From: Kitagawia praeruptora
Taxonomy: Eukaryota; Streptophyta; Magnoliopsida; Apiales; Apiaceae
NCBI GenBank assembly: GCA_037693485.1
Contig: CM075353.1
Coordinates: 2,800,001-2,864,000, forward strand
Length of the DNA stretch: 64,000 bases
Direction of reading: 5' to 3'
How positions within the stretch are numbered: the stretch's first letter is position 1; each line of letters starts with the position of its first letter. The notes beneath the pieces were generated by a model that saw only the letters and a list, made by a program, of their open reading frames with translations, was not told the DNA's origin and searched no databases. The position numbers and the translations under genes are program-made. Positions 1 to 10,168 of the stretch are shown piece after piece.

Positions 1-1
1 T

Positions 2-232
2 GCAACACCTGATCAAGTTCAAAATGCACATCCTAGTCAAGGTTCAAGTCAGGTTATACAAGGAAAATCTCACTTGAAAACCAAGCAAGGAGCTAGGAAG
101 CAAGTCGAGGCTGAGGACAACCAGTGGAAGGGCCAACCTGTGACCACTTTGAGACAATTAGAGGCAGCCAAAAATGCCAAAAAGGCAAACTTGACAAAGC
201 TCGCAAAAAGAATTAAGTTCTTGTTTATGTGA
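2..232 (+). CDS. C-terminal part of an unrecognised protein (runs off the left edge)
   Basis: A frame open from base 2 gives 76 codons and stops with TGA at 230-232. The product is rich in Gln, Lys and Ala and ends in a basic stretch (QLEAAKNAKKANLTKLAKRI). I do not recognise the family. Lys/Ala-rich tails like this occur in plant retroelement and transposon proteins, but that is only a guess. No start is visible because the frame enters from outside the window. It could also be a chance or decayed frame. Confidence 0.35.
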   Translation, partial: ATPDQVQNAHPSQGSSQVIQGKSHLKTKQGARKQVEAEDNQWKGQPVTTLRQLEAAKNAKKANLTKLAKRIKFLFM

Positions 233-827
233 CCACTAGACTTGTTACTTTTAGTGATCTTTTGGAGGATTTAAGTTGAATTTTAATGGTATTGTAATTT
301 GGTAAGACCAGATTTTTTTTGTTTGGTCTTTCTGTATGACCAAAATTATCAGGACACCTGGGTTTAGTTGGTCTTTATGTTGCCCGTTTGTATGAAGAAC
401 CACTTTTGGTCTACTCAAGTTCAAGTACTTTTATTCTCAAAATATTTGTGAAATTAGAGTTATAAAAATGATGTTATGGATATTAAGTTGAAATTAAATT
501 AACAAAATTAATACCACAGTTCTGAGCGGAGCCATTTTACTGCTTTAAAATTAAATTGTGAACTGACAAAAATACCCCTAACAGACTTGACGGTGTTAAG
601 GCTAGGCTGAGCGGAGCCCTTTTATTGCTTAAAATATTTTGTTCGGCCCCCAAGATGTTCACTTTAATACACTGGTCATCATTCTGCAAAAAAATTTTAG
701 TTCAAGCCATTTTTCTGCAATTTACTCTAAAATGAAATTCAGATAAAATCAACATGCAACACTGATGATACAGTATACATACAATTAATGTTATGTATTT
801 GCTTTGTATAGGAATATTTCAAAATAG
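233..827. other. Intergenic sequence, no gene seen
   Basis: AT-rich sequence with stops in all frames. The phrase 'ctgagcggagcc' occurs twice (about 513-530 and 607-618), a short direct repeat. Nothing else is supportable. Confidence 0.4.
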
Positions 828-1122
828 GGGTCCGGACTGTTTACACAACACAAGGTTTCAGATCCAACGGTTCTGATTTAAAAAAAAAATATGTACCGTA
901 TCACAGAAATTTTCCGCGGTACGGAGAAATTACCAAAATGCCTCATTGTTCACGTACCGCAAAAATTTTCTGCGGTACAATGAATAGTAAATTTTTTATG
1001 TGAAAACAAGGGATATTTTGGTAATTTTTCCGTACCGCGAAAATTTCTGCGATACGGTTCGAATTTTTTTTTAAATCAGAATCGTTGGATTTGGCAACCA
1101 ATTGCACCAGACGGGGAGCCTT
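828..1122. mobile_element. Foldback/MITE-like element with ~85 bp inverted arms
   Basis: The left arm (about 855-945) and right arm (about 1013-1100) are reverse complements with few mismatches. Each contains a 'tccaacg(g/a)ttctgattt' block, an A-tract, and an 'ACCGTATC..AGAAATTTTC(C)GCGGTACGG' block. Weaker similarity continues outward to 'ggggtccgg' on the left and 'cggggagcc' on the right. No convincing target duplication was found, so superfamily is undecided. Confidence 0.55.
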
Positions 1123-2040
1123 CAACAAAAGTGCCCAAACAACAGGGGGGAAAGATAAGTGGACTTTTTTTTTGTTTTTTGGAATTTGTTCCATTTTGGT
1201 GGCAACCATCCGTTTTTTTAACCTAACCAACCCCCGCAATTAAAATCTCTTCTAGACTCATAAACAACATTCTCAACTTAATGGGAGGTTTGGGAGAGCT
1301 TATTTTTCAAAAAAATAAAGCTAAAATTATTAGTATTTTTCTTTAAAAAATTTTTTTTTTTGCAATTTATGAAATCTTAAACATATATTAAATACATATG
1401 TAAAAGAAAATTATCAAACTATGAAATTTTTACTCGAAAATAAGTCCATAAATATTTTTAAAAAAATTATGCCAAACAGCATCAATATCTTTTTGCGATG
1501 TGGGATTAAAAGCAAAAGAGTTTAGTTCACTCCTATATACTTATATACTTATTTCTTTTTAACAAATTAAGGGACATCGATCATCTATGTTGTCCGCAAT
1601 ATTGACTGTGTTGTAAGGAAATAAAATAAGATTTTCAAACTCTAATTTGCAATGTAGACATGTATAGTATTCTCTTCGTCCCATTTTATGTAATTCTTTA
1701 ACTTTTTCATGCATTTCAATGCGTTCTTTGAGGTACTTGTAAATAATATTTTTTCGATTTTTTTTATTTTAAAAAAAATATCATATATAAATAACTCAAC
1801 AGTACGCATTAAAATGCGTAAAAAGTCAAAGGATCCAATAAAATGGGACAAAGGAGTACTACTTACCCTTCTCAAGCTCTAATCTACAACGTACACATGT
1901 ATAGTTGTCGCTGCTCTGTAATTCCCTTAATGTTATTGTTAAGGATCACAAATTCAAATCAGTAAGAATATACTCAAACTAGGTGGGAATTAGCTTCAGT
2001 TGATGGAAGTTCTAACTGAAAATAGTGAGAGATCTCTACT
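1123..2040. repeat. Diverged relic of the 4.3-18.2 kb tandem-array unit
   Basis: In order, this stretch keeps landmarks of the array unit. These are 'ggggggaaagataagt' (array: gggggaagggtaagt), 'gttccattttggtggcaacca', 'ccaacccccgcaatt' (array: taccccgcccccgtaatt), 'cataaac', 'gagtttagttcactcctatata', and 'gttaaggatcacaaattcaaat'. Divergence is much higher than between units of the main array, so this is an older or separate copy. The Stowaway MITE at 1670-1856 interrupts it. Confidence 0.5.
1670..1856. mobile_element. Stowaway-like MITE (Tc1/mariner type)
   Basis: The 187 bp element is flanked by TA on both sides (1668-1669 and 1857-1858). Its terminal inverted repeats are 'ttctcttcgtcccatttta' and 'taaaatgggacaaaggag'. 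TA duplication plus a 'TCCCATTTTA' terminus is the Stowaway signature. The interior is AT-rich and non-coding; the open frame across it is an artefact. Confidence 0.7.
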
Positions 2041-4180
2041 TACATGCGCTTTTAGAAGTATGGTAACCAAACTCTAAACTGAGAAGAAGATGCAAATCGA
2101 ACTAATAAAGTGTTCAATGTGTTCGGTAGCTTGGAAATTAGAAGCACTGGTTTTCCTTTTACGATTCGAGTTAATCTGTTCCATTTGTGAATTGTGTCCT
2201 TCACATCATTTTAATTACTTGCAAAGTAGCACCCCTTCAACTATAGAACTTGAGTTGACAAAAATCAAATAATATGGCTTGAAAATTACAGTATCAAGGC
2301 TCCAGTTCTAACAAAGAAAAACAAGGCTACACTTCTCTCCTCTGTATATGTATAGTTTCAGCACTTAAATTCTTGGTCAAAACGTGTATTGTCAGGACAC
2401 GCTAGCCTGCCCACAGTCGCAACCAGATCTCGTATACAACTTCTAAAACTTGAGTGATAGAATTCGCTTTCAACCTTTCTATAAATTTGTGGTCCATCCT
2501 ACTTGAGCATTGTTCTGTAGGAATACCTTCATTGATAATGCTAAGATTTGAAACAATAATGCATAAACATCAAATGCATTGAATAATTCTTTTTAATTGA
2601 TATCACAAAACGGGCAATCACAACTTCCTTTTGATCTCTAAAACTTTAAAAAGGACTGTCTCCAGCTTCCTCAACAAGCTGAAGTTATAAATCTGAATTG
2701 AATTGCACATCAGGCAAGACCTCTCTTCACGGCTGAATATAATGGTATTACTTATTGCAAGTTTGCAACATATTTTGGAATCAAGTTATGTTGTTTCATA
2801 ATTGCATTAAACTTAAGAACATAACTGGGTCATGCAACATGATGACATTGAATGCTACACTGGGAAAATCAAATTTCAAGAGAAGCACTCTAACCTTCCA
2901 TCTCCACTTTCAGTTTTGCAGGATTTTAGGCTGCAAATCCATTTCCCTTCAAAAGGCGCTGGCTATGTTCTTATTGACAGCAAGCATATCCTTAAATTTT
3001 TTCTTTAAAGTTCTACATGCAGGAAACAAGTCACAGGAGGGGGGCATCGAATGAATTTTGTTTTGTGTGTTAAGAGTAGACTGTAGAGAGCGCTCCTCTC
3101 GAATGTGGCATAGGCTAGGGTTGCGATTATAGTTCATCTTGTAATTGCAAGTCGAGTCATATCTATTTATTGTAATTTCCTTGGAGTTTATTTAATCAAA
3201 CAGCCCAGTTATTATTATCAATTGTTGTGTTCAGTTGTGTGGAATAGCTAATCTATAGCAGAGTGCTTTTCAAGTTGGCAAGCTTGTGAAAATGTATAAT
3301 ATCTTGTTGATTGAACCTGACTTTAACAATAAGGCACTCCATGCTCAAAGGGGGAGGAGAGACGGGGAAAGAACCTTGTTCAATGTGTTGGTCCGATCCC
3401 CACTTGTGACTGTTCTATAAAGCATTAATGATAACGGGTAACCCAAACGAAAAGGCCCATCTTTTAGTGCACTGTTCACTCATCTGATTAAGAATCTCGA
3501 AAGCGGAAGTAGAGGGCATCTATAGTCGGCTTTGCGCTTCACAGCCACTAGTTACATTAACATGATAGGGCTTAAGCTGGACTTGTTGTTGCTGAAAAGA
3601 AAGGGCCGGGAGAATACATTCCATGGCTTTCCTGACCTACTAGCCACACCGGAAATTACTTCAACAAAAATAATAATTTCTGTAATGTAACACAATAAAC
3701 ATTAAGGAGGTACTAAATTTTTTTGGCTACGCATTACAAAATCATTTAACAGACACATACTCTAGGCGCTAGCAATTCTTTCGAAAATTGGAAAGGCTAC
3801 AATTCTAAACAATCTTTTAGTGCCAACAAACGCATGTTTATTACTGGTCAAGCTAATATGGAAACACAATCCTTGATGCCAAATATCTTCATGGCAATTG
3901 TACTCATTCACAAGGATGTGATCAAATGGAAACTCCAGTACTCCTTTAGTTTCAGTATACATGAATCTTCCCAACATCAAACTTCACAGCAATTATGATG
4001 AAATGCATCAACTACATGTTACAAATGGACAAGGTTTGATCATCAAAATATAGCCATCTCTTCAAATTTAATTACCATCTGTTCGAATTTACATAAACGT
4101 TTAATAACATCATCTTCTGTTTATATCTAAAAATCAGTTTCAGTTCAGTATTGTACTGTGGTACACCCTAGGATTTCATG
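2041..4180. other. Intergenic sequence, no supportable gene
   Basis: Only short scattered frames (up to 99 codons) occur, with no recognisable domain. A segment at about 3,890-4,045 (ending 'catcaactacatgttacaaatggacaaggtttgatcatcaaaa') is repeated in diverged form at about 18,225-18,410. It therefore brackets the tandem array on both sides. Confidence 0.4.
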
Positions 4181-4338
4181 TACTTTCGCAGAAAAGTTGA
4201 AAAGCAGGTTAAAAATTGTTTTGTAAAACTCAAAGCAGTTTTTATGAGAAGTGTTTTTGCTCCCTTATATAGAAAGCAGGTCCTCCCATGATTACACAAA
4301 GTTGTATTTCAACTTTTGCGAGAAGTAGCTACAAATTT
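4181..4338. mobile_element. Possible small MITE with short inverted ends
   Basis: 'tactttcgcagaaaagttgaa' near 4,181 is matched in inverse orientation by 'ttcaacttttgcgagaagta' near 4,310-4,330. The arms are imperfect and no clear target duplication was found. Confidence 0.35.
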
Positions 4339-5083
4339 CACAATCAAACTTGGTGGCAACCACCTGTTTTTCGGTGAAGGAATATCTACCTTCATTAGAG
4401 TAACATGTCAAATGTGTTGCCCACCTACCCCGCCCCCGTAATTGTAGTTTCCACTAAACACTTATATATACAAGACTGTGAACTAAATTTATTATAAAAT
4501 TATTACATTGAGAGATAAAAAAGCATACAAGTTTAGTTTGCTCATATATCCTTGTATATCTGGTTTAGTTACATTAAGAAATGCCGGTAATATTTAGCAA
4601 AAAAATAAAAGAAATGCCAGTAATCTAACTCATACACAAAGTTGATAGTGTTGCAGGAAAGGAAGGACAATAAAACTTTGATTTAGTACTATAATCTATT
4701 AAACTACTTAAAATTTACTCCCTACTCGCTCCCTCAAAAAAAATAGTACTAAATTTTAGACATCTAGTCGTGGTTCTCAATATAGTTAAGGATCTTAAAA
4801 TCAAAAGATTTCTTCAAGGTTAGTGTAAAATGATCATATATAGCTTTGTCAGTGGCGAAACTAACATGATCGGCCATGGATATAATGACATGAAGTATAC
4901 CACAAAAAGGGGAGACAATGTATGAATTAATGCACCCTTTATTCTGTGAACATAAAGAAGACAGATAAATGTTAAATAAACTCCAAGGAACGAAGTTTAT
5001 GCAAGTCGAACAACTAATACAATATTATAAGCTTCAAAAGCCAGGTAATCTGCACTGGTGTGTCACCACACAAGTTAAAAGTT

Positions 5084-5156
5084 AAAGGAGGTGATCTAGT
5101 CGCACCTTCCAGTATGTCTACTTTGTTACGACTTCACTCAAGTCACTAGCCCTGCC
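5084..5156 (-). pseudogene. Plastid-type 16S rRNA 3'-end fragment, copy A1
   Basis: The plus strand reads 'aaaggaggtgat' followed by 'gcaccttccagta', 'ttgttacgacttcactcaag' and 'cactagccctgcc'. This is the antisense of the 16S 3' terminus, including the anti-Shine-Dalgarno core. The GGAAGGTGCG..GGATCACCTCCTT form on the minus strand is plastid/bacterial. It is far too short to be functional rRNA. Confidence 0.8.
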
Positions 5157-5541
5157 TTTTTCTTAACGACTTCAATCCAATCACTAGCCCTTGTTATGAC
5201 TTCACTCAAATCACTAGCCCTGCCGTTGTAAAAGTACTTGTAGCAAAAGGGGGAAGGGTAAGTCGGCAACTTTGTTTTGCTTTTTTATGATTTATTCCGT
5301 TTTGGTGGCAACCACCTGTTTTTCAATAGTGGAAGTAGAAGTATATCCATTATTCAGTAGTGGAACATGTTAAATGTGTTGCCCACCTACCCCGCCCCCG
5401 TAATTGTAGTCTCGACTAGATGCTTATAAACATAACTATGAACTATATTTATTTCGATAGGGGACAAAGAGCAGACGAGTTTAGTTCGCTCATATATCCT
5501 TGTATGACTGGTTTAATTACATTAAGAAATGCTGGTCATTT

Positions 5542-5688
5542 GAGCGCGATGAGATAGCACAAGTGGTAAGGGCTTGTCTCTCGTCGTCCAAGAGTCCTGG
5601 ATTCGATTCTCGCTCACCCCCAAGATTTGTTAGAACAAATAACCACTTGTAAGGCATATAATATAAGCCTAATTATAAAAAAAAAAAA
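5542..5688 (+). mobile_element. tRNA-derived SINE, copy 1
   Basis: An element of about 147 bp sits between an 18 bp duplication 'aagaaatgctggtcattt' (5524-5541 and 5689-5706). It has an A-box-like 'tagcacaagtggtaagggc' near 5,555, a B-box-like 'ggattcgattctc' near 5,599, and a 3' A-tract. Long target duplication, Pol III boxes and a poly(A) tail together identify a SINE mobilised by LINE machinery. It lacks a full tRNA cloverleaf and is not a tRNA gene. Confidence 0.85.
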
Positions 5689-6167
5689 AAGAAATGCTGG
5701 TCATTTAACTCATACACAATATTGAGTGTGTTGCAGGAAAGGAAAGGAGATTAATAATATTTACTGCATATTCTCCCCCTAAAAAATTATAGTGTTTCAT
5801 CTTAAACATCTAGTTGTGGTTCTTGATGTCATTTATAGTTAAGAATCTCACGAATCAAATCAAAACCATATCTTCAAAATTAGTGTAAAATGATCAAATG
5901 TAGCTAAGTCATAAAACTTCGAAGTGAAACTTACATAAACGAAAAAGGATGGAACGACATTAAACATGCTGCAGACAGTGGGTGGGTGGGCATTCTGTGT
6001 ATTAATGCACTATTTAACCTGATGAATATAAAGAAGTTAGACAAATGTTAAATAAACTCTAATGAACAAAGATTATGCAAGTCCAACAACTAATACAATA
6101 CTTTAAGCTTCAAGAGCTCAGGAATCTACGAAAACAATGGTGTGTCATACCACAAGCTAAAAGTTAA

Positions 6168-6239
6168 AAGAAGATAATCCAGCCGCACCTTCCACTACGG
6201 CTATCTTGTTACGATTTCACTCCAATCACTAGTCCAGCC
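6168..6239 (-). pseudogene. 16S rRNA 3'-end fragment, copy B1
   Basis: Type B block: 'cagccgcaccttccactacg' and 'gctatcttgttacgatttca' follow a decayed 'aagaagataatc' in place of the anti-Shine-Dalgarno. It lacks the short internal repeat seen after type A blocks. Confidence 0.7.
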
Positions 6240-6960
6240 TATTCTAAGCGACTTCACTACAGTCAATTTCCAGGCTTTTAAAAAGGTACTTGTAGCATAA
6301 GGGGGAAGGGCAAGTCACCAGTTTTTATTGGTATTTTATAATTTATTTTGATCTGGTGGCAACGACCTGTTTTTCAGTGATGGAATATCTACCTATTTTT
6401 CAGTAGTGTAACATGTCAAATGTGTTGCATACCTACCTCGCCACCGTAATTGTAGTCTCCACTAAACGCTTATATATACAAGATTGTGAACTAAATTTGT
6501 TAATTTATTTCGATGAGGGACAAAAAGCATACAAGTTTAGTATGCTCATATATCCTTGTATATCTGGTTTACTTAAATTAAGAAACGCCGATCATGTAAC
6601 TCATACACAATGTCGATAGTGTTGCAGGAATGGAAGGAGAATAAAACTTTGATTTAGTACTATAATCTATTATACTACATAAAATTCACTCCATACTCGC
6701 CCCCTCAAATTTAGTATTAAATCTTAAACATCTAGTCGTGGTTCTCAATATAGTTAAGGATCTCAAATTCAAAAGAATTTCTTCAAAGTTAGTGTAAAAT
6801 GATCAAATATAGCTTAGTCAGAAGACTTGGTGGTGAAACTTACATGATCGGCCAAGGATAGAATGACATGAAGTATACTGCAAATAGGGGAGACATTGTT
6901 TGTTTGTATTAATGCACCCTTTATTCTGTGAACATAAAGAAGCATTACAAATGTCAAATA

Positions 6961-7184
6961 AGTAAACAGATGTAAATAGCTGCCCATATCACGGCTGTAT
7001 ATTTGTTATATCTAGATGTTAATAGCTGTTAGAGTCTAATATTTTAGGCTAGTCATATTTGAAGGCTTGACATTAACAAACATGTATGTAAGCCATGATG
7101 TCATTTGATTGTTTTGTAGCCTATAAAAAAGGCATTTGTTTGTTGTAAATGAGAAGCTTAAATGCTCCTATATCAATTCTATTA
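6961..7184 (+). repeat. 5' LTR of the Copia element
   Basis: 224 bp. The canonical TG start is changed to AG here, while the right LTR keeps TG. A TATA-like 'cctataaaaaagg' is near 7,118-7,132. It ends 'tctatta' directly before the primer-binding site. Confidence 0.9.
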
Positions 7185-7300
7185 TGGTATCAAAGCCTGG
7201 TTCATATACAATATAAGATTGTATCGCAGTTCCGTCTGTTTCATCTCTTAGGCTTGCGAGGCATTTTCAATCTTCAATTTTTCTTCTTCACACCTCTAAA

Positions 7301-8468
7301 ATGGAGCCACAACAGCATAGGTTGGCTATAAAGTTGGATGGGAAAAATTACTTTCTATGGGCCTCCTATTTCCTAAACTTTCTAGAGGGTCAAGATCTGT
7401 GGTCCTACGTTGATGGCACCACTACCAAACCTGCTGATAAGGAAGCTAGCACCACTACCAAACCTGCTGATAAGGAAGCTAGTGCAAGATGGGTGATAAA
7501 AAAATCCCAAGATTAAAACTTGGTTCATGGAATCTGTGGACAATTCCATTGCTGTCAATCTCAGCACTTTAAGTACAGCACATGCGATGTGGGAGTATCT
7601 AAAACGCATCTACAAACAAAGCAACGAGGCAAGGATGTACCAGCTTGAACAAGAGATAAGTAATTTAACCCACTATTCTTGTGGTATTCAAGAATTTTAT
7701 TCTGCGATGATGTTACTTTGGAATGAAATGGATATGATTGAGGATACCATTCCAGAGGCTGCTTTAGACACTGTTGTAAGGCTCAAACAAAAATCTCGTG
7801 CTCGACAATTTTTGATGAAACTACGACCAGAATTTGAACCAGTTCGTGCTGCAATTCTCACTCGTGGAGGAAATGCTGATCTTGATGCAATTCTTCCTGA
7901 TCTCCTTGCCGAGGAAACACGATTGATGTCTCTTTCTTCACACAAATTGTTCCAAGATACAGCTTTCGTTGCTGCTGCCCAGAAGTCAAAATCTCGCAAT
8001 ATGAGCACAATAGAATGTTTTATTTGCCACGAAAAGGGTCATATTGCTAGTCATTGTTCGAAAAGGAAAGAAACAACGACCAATGTTGCATCATCTCTAT
8101 TTTGTCGATATTGCAAGGCAGAAGGACATCTGCCCGAGAATTGTAAGATAAGACCACCCAAGAATAGAAATTACAAGGCGTATATGGCTTCCTCAACCTC
8201 AGTGCTTGAACCTGCTGGAATGAATCCACAGATTTCTGATCAAGCTCCTCAATCTACCGCTCCTCCTCCAGATCTCATTCAACAAGTCATGCAAGCTCTT
8301 CGAGCTTCTGATTTTGGTAAGACAAATATGCATAACACTTGGATAATAGATTCCGGGGCTTCCCATCACATGACTGGAAATTCATATATTTTTCATTCTA
8401 GTGTACCCTGTGACAAACAGAAAAATATCATTTTTGCTATTGGGACAGTCTTCCTGTTAACCGAGTAG
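7301..8468 (+). pseudogene. Copia gag and protease start, frameshifted
   Basis: Starts with ATG at 7301. The first frame stops at 7516, and the same Gag continues in another frame from about 7,507 to 8,468. An 11-residue block (TTTKPADKEAS) is tandemly duplicated near residue 40. The second frame holds a UBN2-type Gag region, then two zinc knuckles, CFICHEKGHIASHC and CRYCKAEGHLPENC. It then has the aspartic protease motif WIIDSGASHHMTG near 8,340. The frame is lost again near 8,450. Gag packages the RNA and the protease cleaves the polyprotein; here both are defective. Confidence 0.9.
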
Positions 8469-8562
8469 GCTCTTTAAAATTTGATCTTCCACACTCTGGT
8501 TCTCTAACACTATCAAATGTTTTATATGTACCAAAATTATCTGCAAATCTTATTTCAGTCAG

Positions 8563-9295
8563 TTGGTACAACAAAATTGCATTGTCTCATTTTCTGGTTC
8601 CGGTTGTATTATACAGGACTTACGAACCGGGAAAGTGATTGGGAACGGCCATAGGAACGGGGATCTTTTTGTTTTGGACTTTGGTGGCACATCTTCCACT
8701 CCGTCTACTTGTTTTCTTGCTCCTTCTTCTTCTCAAATCAGTACCTCGAATAAATTGTGGCGACTTTGGCATAAACGTCTTGGCCATCCTCACGGTTTAA
8801 ATTTGAATTCCTTGTTTTCTTCTGGTGTCTTATTAGATAAACTTGATATTTCATCAGATATTGATAAAACTTGTGAAGAATGTGCTCTTTCAAAAGCACA
8901 TACTTTACCATTTGTTAAAAGTAATAATCATGCTGTTAGTTCTTTTGATATTATCCATTCTGATGTTTGGGGACCTTCCCGTGTTGGTTCATTAAGTGGA
9001 AAATATTATTATGTTGTGTTCATTGATGATTGGTCACGTTATTCTTGGATATATTTTCTACGCCAAAAATCTGAAGTATTACAAGTGTTTAAGTATTTTC
9101 AAGCAATGGTGCAAACTCAGTTCAGCAAGAAAATTAAAATTCTACGCACAGACTCAAGGGGAGAATATATATCCAAAGAATTTAACCATTTTCTAGCTGC
9201 AGAGGGAATCATTCATCAAAGAAGTTGTCCTAATCAACCCCAACAAAATGGTGTTGCTGAGCGAAAGCATAGACATTTAATGGAGACATCACGAG
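8563..9295 (+). pseudogene. Copia integrase N-terminal half, cut by a hAT element
   Basis: The GAG-pre-integrase HHCC-type region is visible (LWHKRLGHP, then CEECALSKAH). The integrase core follows with FDIIHSDVWGP (first Asp), FIDDWSRYSWIYFL, ILRTDSRGEY (second Asp region) and QQNGVAERKHRHL (catalytic Glu). The frame is interrupted exactly at the hAT target site at 9,288-9,295 and resumes at 10,169. The upstream junction with the protease is also frameshifted near 8,560. Confidence 0.9.
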
Positions 9296-10160
9296 CAGTG
9301 TTGTTAAAGGCGCGATTAGGCGCAAGATGTGCGATTCAAAATGTGCGATTTAAAGCGATTCTGAAATCGTCCAAAAGGCGCTCGTGAGGCGCTAAAAGGT
9401 GCTAAAAAGCGCTAAAAAGCGCTAAAAGGCGCTTATGTCAGTAAAAGACAAGAATACCCTTAAAATAGGGTAAAAGGAAAAAAACCCTAAAGTGTTTTAT
9501 ACAACCCCAGCCTCCAGCAACCACAGTCTCCTAACGTATCTATATCTCAGCCTCTCTCTACAAGTCAGTCTTCTTCTCACTTCTCAATATACACATACAT
9601 ATTTATGTATATACTAAATTACTAACACTCTCAATCTTCATCTCTATCTCTTGTTTGTTAATTTCTCTTCTCCATCTTATGTGTGTGTGTATATATATAT
9701 ATATACACACAACCTCCTCTTTGTATATCTCTCTCTCACTTTAGTTGAGAATGACTCGAGCACTTGACATTGGATGGAAGTATGGAAATCCAGTAGAGAA
9801 TGATAAGAACACATCCACCTCGAATGCAACTCATGGAGCATCTTCTTCGAGACTAATAGATGAAGATGATGAAGAGGAAGAGGAAGAACGTGAATTTAAG
9901 GGACCAGAAATTGAGTTTGATTACACTGAAGCTTTTGAAATAGAAAACCTTATCGATTAATGCCTTCACTACTGACTTTTTATCATGTTATTCATGCACT
10001 TGTCATGTTTTAATGTTAAGACTGTGTTTATTATTAATTTCTTGTTAAATCTGTGATTTTTTTTTTTTGGTAAAAAAGCGCGCGATTAATGGCGCTTCGC
10101 GAGTCGCGATTCAAATCCGGGTCTTGCGCTTTTTTGAAAATTGCGCCTTAAACAACACTA
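9296..10160 (+). mobile_element. Non-autonomous hAT element inside the Copia integrase
   Basis: 865 bp with 8 bp target duplication ATCACGAG (9288-9295 and 10161-10168). The termini are CAGTGTTGTTAAAGGCGC and GCGCCTTAAACAACACTA, which are inverted repeats with the YAGNG hAT pattern. Subterminal regions are filled with short repeats of 'aaaggcgc', 'aaaaagcgc' and 'gcgattc'. Near 9,500-9,750 there is a pyrimidine-rich 5'-UTR-like stretch and then a small acidic frame. Confidence 0.9.
9751..9960 (+). CDS. Deletion remnant of a hAT transposase (BED start joined to an acidic tail)
   Basis: ATG at 9751 gives 69 aa. The start (ALDIGWKYGNPVEND) resembles the first residues of the BED zinc finger of plant hAT transposases (typically D-x-G-W-x-Y-G). 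The zinc-binding Cys/His residues are absent. The rest is Ser/Thr-rich and then strongly acidic (EDDEEEEEE), ending FEIENLID, like a transposase C-terminus. I infer that an internal deletion of the parent transposase joined its two ends in frame. It has no catalytic core. Confidence 0.55.
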   Translation: MTRALDIGWKYGNPVENDKNTSTSNATHGASSSRLIDEDDEEEEEEREFKGPEIEFDYTEAFEIENLID

Positions 10161-10168
10161 ATCACGAG

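Noticed and set aside
2755..3137. 99- and 62-codon frames on opposite strands
   Set aside because: No domain, no start context and no splice-compatible neighbours; likely chance frames.
5084..5100. 'aaggaggtgat' as a bacterial ribosome binding site
   Set aside because: It is the antisense of the 16S rRNA 3' end within a repeated rRNA fragment, and no frame starts downstream.
5542..5640. tRNA gene suggested by A-box and B-box sequences
   Set aside because: No cloverleaf can be formed, and the unit has an 18 bp duplication and an A-tail, so it is a SINE. B-box-like words in the family-1 Helitrons (28,434; 36,498; 58,455) were likewise not taken as tRNAs.
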